64,000 nucleotides of DNA from Leptasterias polaris (lineage: Eukaryota > Echinodermata > Asteroidea > Forcipulatida > Asteriidae). Made by a program: the position numbers and the translations under genes. This document shows positions 44,373 to 52,790 of the stretch, one piece after another (positions within the stretch are counted from its first letter, which is position 1; the number at the start of each line of letters is the position of its first letter). A model generated the notes under the pieces. That model was not told the DNA's origin, ran no database searches, and saw only the letters and a list, made by a program, of their open reading frames with translations. Location: contig JAZGTN010000089.1 of NCBI GenBank assembly GCA_037783415.1, positions 62,001 to 126,000 of the forward strand, given 5' to 3'.

Positions 44373-45164
44373 ATCAAGCCCATTAACACAGCGCATTAAA
44401 AGATTTCGCAACGAACAAACGTTTCCTCCAGTAATGAAACAACAATCCGTTTCCAAAATGGCGGAGGCTCAACGTTAACGTTGAATAAAAAAACGATAAT
44501 TACATTGAATTGTCCATACATAACCAATTGATTTTCGAGTTATTTGTTCATAATTTATCATAAACACTTTCAATCGATCACTTTTATTTATTGAGAGTAA
44601 TAATGTGTGAGGAAAAATATAAAATATGAGGGTTTTTCCACCCTGGTAACTGGACGTGAATTCCCGAAGATAGTGAGAAACTGTTGATTCTAAAATGTCC
44701 CAAAATAAAAATTATGGGTTTTCCCGATAAAGTGGAGCCAATTTCTTGAAAAAAATATACTTGTTTTCCCTAAAGCCCAAACGAATAAAACAAGACAGCG
44801 GGCATATTTACAAGAAATAGATTTTTAAGAGTGTGTTTTTCACGGAGATGAACAAAAAATCACGTAAAACTCCTATTAAAATGTACACACAGTCGCAGAC
44901 GTGCACCGCGCACCTCCACAGCCAACACGTCAATAGCGCGCGGGATGCAAAACGTAGATTAGTGTAGTAAAAAGATCTATGTACTACTACCATAGCTCTA
45001 TGACTACTACTCAGTATGTTGTTTACGTTCGTATCGCGATCGTCAAACACAGACTCTCAAATAAAGATGTGTTGAACAAACAGACTGCAATACTACTGTG
45101 ATTCACTGTTTCAAGGTAAACACTTTATTGCAACGATGACATCTTTACAGGAAGTTTTCCAGAT
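44373..45164 (+). promoter_or_regulatory. 5' region of the RAG1-like transposon gene
   Basis: About 790 bp between the left tip and the first coding exon, without a convincing gene; an 80-codon antisense frame here has no recognisable motif. Possible control signals are AAAATGGCGG at 44455-44464, which matches the core of YY1-type sites found in many animal and transposon promoters, and right after it a perfect 14-bp palindrome CAACGTTAACGTTG at 44470-44483. No clear TATA box is seen close to the gene. A short upstream ATG at 45135 opens an 11-codon frame that closes before the main start. Promoter function is inferred. Confidence 0.4.
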
Positions 45165-45494
45165 ATGAATACATTGCAGTTTCATCAATTAGCACTTGAT
45201 AAGTTGTGTCGTGTGTGCACAAAATTAAATACAAATAATTCATATGTGGCAGTGGATTGTGCACAATACAGAAAGGAATTAGAAATACTGTACAGTATAA
45301 ATATCTGGCTCGATGATTCAACAAGGCATCCGAATAAATTATGCTGGAGGTGTGTGCGTAATTTGACACATTGTAAACAACAAACTAGGGAATTTGAATA
45401 TTCATCTGCTACACAAAAAACTACTGACGAATGGCCGACTCACTCAAGATCTGGAACATGCACCACATGTGAGCAGTACAGAAAAAGTACTTAA
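45165..45494 (+). CDS. Exon 1, first frame: RAG1-like N-terminal zinc region
   Basis: A 109-codon frame starting MNTLQFHQ. Visible ligands are C15-x2-C18, then ILYSINIWLDD, H55-P56, C60-x2-C63 followed by an aromatic/basic stretch, C70, and a W90-x2-H93-x5-C99-x2-C102 element. RAG1 has the same order: a CxxC, a segment ending in an Ile/Val-Asp-rich strand, HP followed by CxxC-W, then EW-x-x-H followed by CxxC. In RAG1 this part supports ubiquitin-ligase and dimer functions and is not needed for catalysis. It also resembles arthropod ZAD domains (four-cysteine dimerisation modules), a possible alternative for the first two pairs. The start was chosen because it is the first ATG in frame just before the first zinc pair. 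The frame stops at 45492 because of a frameshift; the protein evidently continues in the next frame. Confidence 0.75.
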   Translation: MNTLQFHQLALDKLCRVCTKLNTNNSYVAVDCAQYRKELEILYSINIWLDDSTRHPNKLCWRCVRNLTHCKQQTREFEYSSATQKTTDEWPTHSRSGTCTTCEQYRKST

Positions 45495-46206
45495 GGGGGG
45501 TCGCCCTGTTAAGAGAAATCGTACTGGAAAAGGTCTTCCGAACATTAATCCACCGAGCCTCAACAAACAGGACTGTGAGAAAAGTTATCTGTTTAACTTT
45601 GCGACTAATGATTCTGCGTACACAGTTCCCCCAAATCTCGACATTCTTGGCACAGAGAAGGCAGTGGAGACAATTTTCATATGTGCAATATGCCAGTGTA
45701 TCCTGAGCTCCCCTTCTGTGCAAACTCAATGCGAACACAACTACTGTTCTTCATGTTTAGAGCAGTGGTTCGTTTTTCGAGGCAGTCACACCGTTCCCTG
45801 CCCTGTATGTCAAGTTAGTGTGAATCATGACAACGTCACATCATCACCCCGAATTTTGAGGCTTCAGCTTAGCACATTGACAACAGTTTGCACAGTATGC
45901 GGAACAATAGGTAAACTGTCCAAAATGGCTGACCATGTTTGTCCAGAAAAGGATAAAACACCATCATGTAACTGTGACTTGTGTTCAAAATCAGCAAACC
46001 CCATCCAAACATATCCCGAGACAAGCACAGTTAAAATACACAGAGATGAGATTATAAAGGCTGCAAACCTTCTCAAGCAAGTTGCAGTGGAACACAGCAG
46101 AGGCACACCTATCCCAGCAGAAATTGAAGAAGTCAGTGATCGCTGGACTTGGTTAAAGCTTAGTGCACACAAGGGAAACGATGTGCGCTTGAAAACACCA
46201 GGCCGG
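45394..46206 (+). CDS. Exon 1, second frame: RING finger and zinc cluster
   Basis: Continues the protein in the +1 frame; meaningful coding begins between 45471 and 45495, after the frameshift. It opens with a basic KGGRPVKRNRTGKG stretch, then a C3HC4 RING finger at 45682-45810 with pattern C-x2-C-x12-C-x-H-x2-C-x2-C-x14-C-x2-C. A second zinc motif follows (C-x2-C ... H-x-C), then C-x-C-x2-C. RAG1 has the same succession of RING followed by a C2H2-like finger, forming its zinc dimerisation domain, and the spacing of LRLQLSTLTTVC resembles it. RING fingers usually recruit E2 ubiquitin enzymes. The exon ends ...LKTPGR at a GTATGT donor. An ATG at 45394 could also start this frame independently, which would keep RING but lose the first zinc region. 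Confidence 0.75.
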
Positions 46207-46575
46207 GTATGTATTGTAAAACAACTTGCATTGTTATTAATTATTATTTTCTTTAAATACTTTTTACAAGTGTACAAGTCAAATTTACATCATTCGCATA
46301 CCACAGCCATCAATAAATTATGTACTTAATAAACATTTTCATAATAATAAAAATATTGATGGTTAGGATTTAGCTTCTGAAATAGAACATCAAACACATA
46401 ATTTCTGCTTAATGCCAACACAAACACCCAAACGTAAACACATTTAAACATTACTAAGTCAAAATTTACAAATTTACAAATAGTACATTTTGTATTCAAT
46501 GATGCTGTTTTATACTAACACAAATTATGACAATCCATTTTTTACATCTCATCTTTACAACCATTGTTTGTGCAG
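46207..46575 (+). other. Intron 1 of the RAG1-like gene
   Basis: Donor GG|GTATGT at 46207 and acceptor TTGTTTGTGCAG| at 46575; both junctions fall between codons (phase 0), so the reading frame passes cleanly from exon 1 to exon 2. Read-through into the intron adds about 40 residues with a hydrophobic LALLLIIIF run and stops at 46327. Two AATAAA signals lie at 46312-46317 and 46328-46333, so premature polyadenylation here is possible. If the missing transposase core was lost by deletion, this intron is one place where the deletion endpoints could be hidden. Confidence 0.7.
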
Positions 46576-46807
46576 AAAATTGCTCACAGCTCAATCAAAT
46601 CTCCTCGAAAATCCACCAAAAGCGGACCCCCCAGAATCCTTCAAAGTGTATCCAACGATGACATTCCACTGAAACATCAGCAAGAACTCATCAGAGAAGC
46701 AGCTAAATTGGGGTCTACTTTCGAGGATATTTTCCTAAAATTTGCCGATGCACACTTTGCGATAAACCATAGGAGGGCATTATCACCAGATGACTTGAAC
46801 CGCATTG
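46576..46807 (+). CDS. Exon 2: linker and helical segment of the transposase
   Basis: Encodes about 77 residues beginning KIAHSSIKSPRKSTKSG, a basic Ser/Lys-rich linker, followed by a probably helical stretch with HQQELIREAAKL and FADAHFAINHRRALSPDDLNRI. It begins in phase 0 after a TGCAG acceptor and ends one base into a codon (G|GTAATT donor), matching the phase of exon 3. The helical part plausibly leads into the C-terminal part of the transposase core. No acidic residue in a recognisable DDE context was found. An ATG 12 bases upstream, within the intron end, makes a longer open frame that is probably not used. Confidence 0.6.
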
Positions 46808-46894
46808 GTAATTACTCAACTCCATTTAATTTTTGTTGTGAAGTACCAATGTTAATACCAGTCCAGAGTAATGATGTTTTTTTTGTTGTTGCAG
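46808..46894 (+). other. Intron 2 of the RAG1-like gene (87 bp)
   Basis: Starts GTAATT after CGCATTG and ends with a T-rich tract and GTTGCAG. Its length is a multiple of three and it contains no stop, so the reading frame runs through it. Splicing joins I-D-M-C directly to the conserved-looking C-terminal segment, while the translated intron has no family likeness. Both points favour a real intron over coding sequence. Confidence 0.65.
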
Positions 46895-47187
46895 ATATGT
46901 GTATCAAGGTCTTCATGGCATCTTACCGAGAGAGTTTCCCTGAATCCAGCATCACACCAAAGATGCACTTATTGGAGAACCACGCCGTTGAACAGCTGTC
47001 CAGGTTTGGTGTTGGGTTTGGCCTCCTCAATGAGCAAGGAGGCGAGCTCATACACACCGAGTTCAACAGGACAGGTCGTGTTGTACAGCGTCTCATGACA
47101 ACAATGCGACGTCACCACTTGTCAACCACTCCAGAAGTACAAGCCAAAGTCATCACATGTAGAAAAAAAGCAAAAATAGAAGAATAA
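46895..47187 (+). CDS. Exon 3: C-terminal end of a DDE-type transposase
   Basis: Encodes about 97 residues ending CRKKAKIEE and stop at 47185-47187. Motifs in order are MASYRESFPES, TPKMHLLENHAVEQL (from about 46954), GVGFGLLNEQGGELIH (NEQGGE at 47029-47046), EFNRTGRVVQ and MRRHHLS. The Glu-rich NEQGGE followed by FNR and a downstream HH resembles the end of the RAG1 RNase H-like core, where the last catalytic Glu sits in a SEGNEAGN context followed by FRR and HHW. From memory, similar PK-x-H-x-LE-x-H...GEQGGE-x-H segments occur in many uncharacterised transposase-derived proteins of cnidarians, molluscs and deuterostomes. The catalytic Glu is probably one of the two in NEQGGE, but which one needs an alignment. 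Confidence 0.7.
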
Positions 47188-48528
47188 CACAAATATTGTT
47201 TTTAAGCAAGGTTCAAGTTGGGTATTAATTTACTACGCTATAATATTTTGTGTGCAAATACATCATATCATGATCACATCAAACTTAAACAATTGTTTTC
47301 AACAGCTGAATGATACATGATGACAAGATAGTGTAAATAATATGCATGCAAATTTGCCAAAGGGGGGGGTACATGCACAGCAAGACTTTTAATTTCCAAA
47401 ATTATGAATAGCACAGCTGAGTTTAAAGGCTTCAAAATGAAAATACAAGTCGGACTAGTGTAGCGTTACAATTTTACTTGGAATAGTCACTCACCTTCAC
47501 ATGTAGGCCTACTTATAGTCCTCTCTGCTTTGGTAAGCTGGCACTGGCAGGGTTCGAGTTCGACAGTGGCTGTGTAATTTCGAGAAAATAAGAAAATGTT
47601 TAATTATCAGCAATCCCAATAAAAAAACATAATGTCCATTAATTAAGCCATACCACCACAGGACGTAACAGTTCACTTCAAGAAACGTGTTATTCCAGAC
47701 ACCCAGGGACCAGAATCAAATCACGATTTAGTATATTATTATTTGCATTTGGGTTGGCATGATGGATCGGAGGATTGTATGTACATGTAGAATGAAATTT
47801 TTTCCAGTTTTCATTCAAAAAAGTAGGCCTATAATATATACCCTAGTAAAAAATTGTTTTGAAAACACAGATGCAGTAGGCCTAACAACTTAAATCATAG
47901 GGCCTAGGCTAGTTTGAAATCAGTCATGAAAATATCCCGACACTGACACAACGATGTACAAAATGAACGTATGCAAACTCTACGTAGCCTCTGTATATTA
48001 TAGTGTATTGAATGTACATAATAAACGAAAGATCATTTTTCACACGTTGGAAAATAACCAAACAAAATCTCTAATATCACAAATCATCCCGCTGTCTTTT
48101 ACCTTCTTTTATCCTGATTGGCTTGGAGTATGCTTCTTTTAAACATCTGTGGTCAGATTTTGTTGATGAAAACTCTTATTTCCATAAAATAACACTCTTT
48201 TGCACGTCATTCGCACGCCAAAATAGTAAAACGACGACACCATGACACCCCGTACGCAGTGGCCCCTGGATTGCAGCTCACATGGCTGAATTGACCTCGG
48301 AGATCCAAGTAAGGATTAATCAGATGAATATTCATGAGAATTATCACTATTTTTATTCAAAACATTCCTGCGACCAATGAAATTTAAGGAAATGGTGATA
48401 TGCAAATCACAAAACGTGACCTTTTTCAGGTGTAAACATAAACTTGCAAATGTCGCGCGCGCGTAACTTGTCAGAATGAACTGGACGCAGCGTGAACACT
48501 GAGGGCGTGCACATTTTAATACTGCGGA
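47188..48528. other. 3' region of the 4.17-kb transposon, no gene seen
   Basis: About 1.3 kb after the stop codon. A possible polyadenylation signal AATAAA lies at 47618-47623. Three palindromic TAGGCCTA octamers occur at 47504, 47824 and 47877, with a related GGCCTAGGC near 47902. A G run (GGGGGGGG) lies near 47363. The right end is CpG-rich, including CGCGCGCGCG at 48454-48463. Open frames of 62 and 77 codons here have no recognisable motif. No nested insertion with paired ends was seen. Confidence 0.6.
47618..47623 (+). terminator. Possible polyadenylation signal
   Basis: Canonical AATAAA about 430 bp after the stop codon of exon 3, the first clear candidate I saw downstream of the coding end on this strand. 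No transcript evidence is available. Confidence 0.3.
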
Positions 48529-48535
48529 ACGGCCG
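48529..48535 (-). repeat. Right 7-bp inverted end (ACGGCCG)
   Basis: Mirror of the left tip. It is preceded by a GC-rich subterminal zone with an alternating CGCGCGCGCG at 48454-48463. Confidence 0.75.
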
Positions 48536-48543
48536 TGTGCGCA
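48536..48543. repeat. Right TGTGCGCA target-site duplication
   Basis: Second copy of TGTGCGCA, continuing as ATACATACAAATAG as in every intact monomer. The preceding G also fits the satellite, so a 9-bp duplication cannot be excluded, but 8 bp gives symmetrical inverted ends. Confidence 0.9.
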
Positions 48544-50829
48544 ATACATACAAATAGCCCATTTTAATAGCAGAGCTTTAACCTATTTTCATTTATTTTT
48601 CATTTATTGATTTCCAATTAGAAACTTACCAAAATTTCACAAACGACTCTCCATAATACTGTCCTCAATGATATAAAATAATATCAAGTTTTTAATTGGG
48701 GACTTTTAATTGGGGACATTTTATAAAACTAGTCTTTTTCACAGCCCATCTTAAGCCTCAGTTCGGTGTGTGCGCAATACATACAAATAGCCCATTTTAA
48801 TAGCAGAGCTTTAACCTATTTTCATTTATTTTTCATTTATTGATTTCCAATTAGAAACTTACCAACATTTCACAAACGACTCTCCATAATACTGTCCTCA
48901 ATGATATAAAATAATATCAAGTTTTTAATTGGGGACATTTTATAAAACTTGTCTTTTTCACAGCCCATCTTAAGCCTCAGTTCGGTGTGTGCGCAATACA
49001 TACAAATAGCCCATTTTAATAGCAGAGCTTTAACCTATTTTCATTTATTTTTCATTTATTGATTTCCAATTAGAAACTTACCAAAATTTCACAAACGACT
49101 CTCCATAATACTGTCCTCAATGATATAAAATAATATCAAGTTTTTAATTGGGGACTTTTAATTGGGGACATTTTATAAAACTAGTCTTTTTCACAGCCCA
49201 TCTTAAGCCTCAGTTCGGTGTGTGCGCAATACATACAAATAGCCCATTTTAATAGCAGAGCTTTAACCTATTTTCATTTATTTTTCATTTATTGATTTCC
49301 AATTAGAAACTTACCAAAATTTCACAAACGACTCTCCATAATACTGTCCTCAATGATATAAAATAATATCAAGTTTTTAATTGGGGACTTTTAATTGGGG
49401 ACATTTTATAAAACTAGTCTTTTTCACAGCCCACCTTAAGCCTCAGTTCGGTGTGTGCGCAATACATACAAATAGCCCATTTTAATAGCAGAGCTTTAAC
49501 CTATTTTCATTTATTTTTCATTTATTGATTTCCAATTAGAAACTTACCAAAATTTCACAAACGACTCTCCATAATACTGTCCTCAATGATATAAAATAAT
49601 ATCAAGTTTTTAATTGGGGACATTTTATAAAACTAGTCTTTTTCACAGCCCATCTTAAGCCTCAGTTCTGTGTGTGCGCAATACATACAAATAGCCCATT
49701 TTAATAGCAGAGCTTTAACCTATTTTCATTTATTTTTCATTTATTGATTTCCAATTAGAAACTTACCAAAATTTCACAAACGACTCTCCATAATACTGTC
49801 CTCAATGATATAAAATAATATCAAGTTTTTAATTGGGGACATTTTATAAAACTAGTCTTTTTCACAGCCCATCTTAAGCCTCAGTTCGGTGTGTGCGCAA
49901 TACATACAAATAGCCCATTTTAATAGCAGAGCTTTAACCTATTTTCATTTATTTTTCATTTATTGATTTCCAATTAGAAACTTACCAAAATTTCACAAAC
50001 GACTCTCCATAATACTGTCCTCAATGATATAAAATAATATCAAGTTTTTAATTGGGGACTTTTAATTGGGGACATTTTATAAAACTAGTCTTTTTCACAG
50101 CCCATCTTAAGCCTCAGTTCGGTGTGTGCGCAATACATACAAATAGCCCATTTTAATAGCAGAGCTTTAACCTATTTTCATTTATTTTTCATTTATTGAT
50201 TTCCAATTAGAAACTTACCAAAATTTCACAAACGACTCTCCATAATACTGTCCTCAATGATATAAAATAATATCAAGTTTTTAATTGGGGACTTTTAATT
50301 GGGGACATTTTATAAAACTAGTCTTTTTCACAGCCCATCTTAAGCCTCAGTTCGGTGTGTGCGCAATACATACAAATAGCCCATTTTAATAGCAGAGCTT
50401 TAACCTATTTTCATTTATTTTTCATTTATTGATTTCCAATTAGAAACTTACCAAAATTTCACAAACGACTCTCCATAATACTGTCCTCAATGATATAAAA
50501 TAATATCAAGTTTTTAATTGGGGACATTTTATAAAACTAGTCTTTTTCACAGCCCATCTTAAGCCTCAGTTCGGTGTGTGCGCAATACATACAAATAGCC
50601 CATTTTAATAGCAGAGCTTTAACCTATTTTCATTTATTTTTCATTTATTGATTTCCAATTAGAAACTTACCAAAATTTCACAAACGACTCTCCATAATAC
50701 TGTCCTCAATGATATAAAATAATATCAAGTTTTTAATTGGGGACTTTTAATTGGGGACATTTTATAAAACTAGTCTTTTTCACAGCCCATCTTAAGCCTC
50801 AGTTCGGTGTGTGCGCAATACATACAATT

Positions 50830-52790
50830 AGCGTATTTTAATAGCAGAGCTTTAACCTATTTTCATTTATTTTTCATTTATTGATTTCCAATTAGAAACT
50901 TACCAAAATTTCACAAACGACTCTCCATAATACTGTCCTCAATGATATAAAATAATATCAAGTTTTTAATTGGGGACATTTTATAAAACTAGTCTTTTTC
51001 ACAGCCCATCTTAAGCCTCAGTTCGGTGTGTGCGCAATACATACAAATAGCCCATTTTAATAGCAGAGCTTTAACCTATTTTCATTTATTTTTCATTTAT
51101 TGATTTCCAATAAGAAACTTACCAAAATTTCACAAACGACTCTCCATAATACTGTCCTCAATGATATAAAATAATACCAAGTTTTTAATTGGGGACATTT
51201 TATAAAACTAGTCTTTTTCACAGCCCATCTTAAGCCTCAGTTCGGTGTGTGCGCAATACATACAAATAGCCCATTTTAATAGCAGAGCTTTAACCTATTT
51301 TCATTTATTTTTCATTTATTGATTTCCAATTAGAAACTTACCAAAATTTCACAAACGACTCTCCATATTACTGTCCTCAATGATATAAAATAATATCAAG
51401 TTTTTAATTGGGGACATTTAATTGGGGACATTTTATAAAACTAGTCTTTTTCACAGCCCATCTTAAGCCTCAGTTCGGTGTGTGCGCAATACATACAAAT
51501 AGCCCATTTTAATAGCAGAGCTTTAACCTATTTTCATTTATTTTTCATTTATTGATTTCCAATTAGAAACTTACCAAAATTTCACAAACGACTCTCCATA
51601 ATACTGTCCTCAATGATATAAAATAATATCAAGTTTTTAATTGGGGACTTTTAATTGGGGACATTTTATAAAACTAGTCTTTTTCACAGCCCATCTTAAG
51701 CCTCAGTTCGGTGTGTGCGCAATACATACAAATAGCCCATTTTAATAGCAGAGCTTTAACCTATTTTCATTTATTTTTCATTTATTGATTTCCAATTAGA
51801 AACTTACCAAAATTTCACAAACGACTCTCCATAATACTGTCCTCAATGATATAAAATAATATCAAGTTTTTAATTGGGGACATTTTTAAAAACTAGTCTT
51901 TTTCACAGCCCATCTTAAGCCTCAGTTCGGTGTGTGCGCAATACATACAAATAGCCCATTTTAATAGCAGAGCTTTAACCTATTTTCATTTATTTTTCAT
52001 TTATTGATTTCCAATTAGAAACTTACCAAAATTTCACAAACGACTCTCCATAATACTGTCCTCAATGATATAAAATAATATCAAGTTTTTAATTGGGGAC
52101 TTTTAATTGGGGACATTTTATAAAACTAGTCTTTTTCACAGCCCATCTTAAGCCTCAGTTCGGTGTGTGCGCAATACATACAATTAGCGTATTTTAATAG
52201 CAGAGCTTTAACCTATTTTCATTTATTTTTCATTTATTGATTTCCAATTAGAAACTTACCAAAATTTCACAAACGACTCTCCATAATACTGTCCTCAATG
52301 ATATAAAATAATATCAAGTTTTTAATTGGGGACATTTTATAAAACTAGTCTTTTTCACAGCCCATCTTAAGCCTCAGTTCGGTGTGTGCGCAATACATAC
52401 AAATAGCCCATTTTAATAGCAGAGCTTTAACCTATTTTCATTTATTTTTCATTTATTGATTTCCAATAAGAAACTTACCAAAATTTCACAAACGACTCTC
52501 CATAATACTGTCCTCAATGATATAAAATAATACCAAGTTTTTAATTGGGGACATTTTATAAAACTAGTCTTTTTCACAGCCCATCTTAAGCCTCAGTTCG
52601 GTGTGTGCGCAATACATACAAATAGCCCATTTTAATAGCAGAGCTTTAACCTATTTTCATTTATTTTTCATTTATTGATTTCCAATTAGAAACTTACCAA
52701 AATTTCACAAACGACTCTCCATATTACTGTCCTCAATGATATAAAATAATATCAAGTTTTTAATTGGGGACATTTAATTGGGGACATTTT
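50830..52790 (+). repeat. Tandem duplication, 1356-bp period (6 monomers)
   Basis: A run of linked variants is repeated 1356 bp apart: AGCGTATTTT at 50834 and 52190, followed in both copies by CCAATAAGAAAC, ATAATACCAAG, CCATATTACTG and the ACATTTAATTGGGGAC long form. The period equals 3 short plus 3 long monomers. A further CATATTACTG monomer near 54340 suggests a third, partial copy. Confidence 0.85.

Larger units (their letters stand above)
45165..47187 (+). pseudogene. Broken RAG1-like / DDE transposase gene (three exons)
   Basis: The gene runs over three exons separated by introns of 369 and 87 bp with GT...AG borders, and would give a product of about 520 residues if the exon 1 frameshift is ignored. 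Order of parts: RAG1-type N-terminal zinc pairs, RING finger, a second zinc cluster, a basic linker, then a C-terminal piece resembling the end of a DDE transposase core. Intact RAG1 and N-RAG-TP-like proteins are longer; I see no candidate for the first two acidic catalytic residues, so the centre of the catalytic domain appears deleted. The intact protein would bind transposon ends and cut DNA in the nucleus; this copy is unlikely to do so. It could instead be a truncated DNA-binding or RING derivative that regulates related elements, which is speculation. The relationship rests on cysteine spacing and short motifs recognised by eye. Confidence 0.75.
44366..48535 (+). mobile_element. 4.17-kb DNA transposon carrying a RAG1-like gene remnant
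   Basis: A 4,170-bp insertion in a satellite monomer. The left flank stops at TGTGCGCA and the satellite resumes with the same TGTGCGCA, single in intact monomers, so the target-site duplication is 8 bp (9 bp is possible if one terminal base is reassigned). The tips are a 7-bp inverted repeat, CGGCCGT...ACGGCCG, with no extended similarity inward. On the + strand it carries a broken intron-containing gene whose product resembles the N-terminal zinc region of RAG1 joined to the C-terminal end of a DDE transposase. The protein points to the N-RAG-TP/Chapaev-like group, but neither the ends nor the 8-bp duplication fits the 4-5 bp duplications and CAC-type ends I associate with Chapaev, Transib and RAG elements. 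Exact family is unresolved. Confidence 0.9.

Noticed and set aside
44808..45050. 80-codon antisense frame upstream of the gene
   Set aside because: No recognisable domain or motif, and it lies in the 5' region of the element; not supported.
45145..46277. Three antisense frames (74, 105 and 137 codons) opposite exon 1
   Set aside because: They are antisense shadows of the zinc-finger exon; their Cys/Leu content follows from the sense strand and no domain is seen.
46871..47098. 75-codon sense frame overlapping exon 3
   Set aside because: Out of frame with the transposase-like segment, which has clear motifs.
47551..47561. GGTTCGAGTTC resembling a tRNA B box
   Set aside because: Flanking bases do not form a T-arm stem and no matching A box or acceptor stem was found; at best a decayed SINE trace.
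47346..48407. Octamer ATGCAAAT at 47346-47353 and 48400-48407
   Set aside because: Eight-base matches are expected by chance at this scale and have no positional relation to the gene start.
47954..48549. 62-codon sense frame and 77-codon antisense frame near the right end
   Set aside because: No motif; the antisense frame even starts across the transposon/satellite junction.
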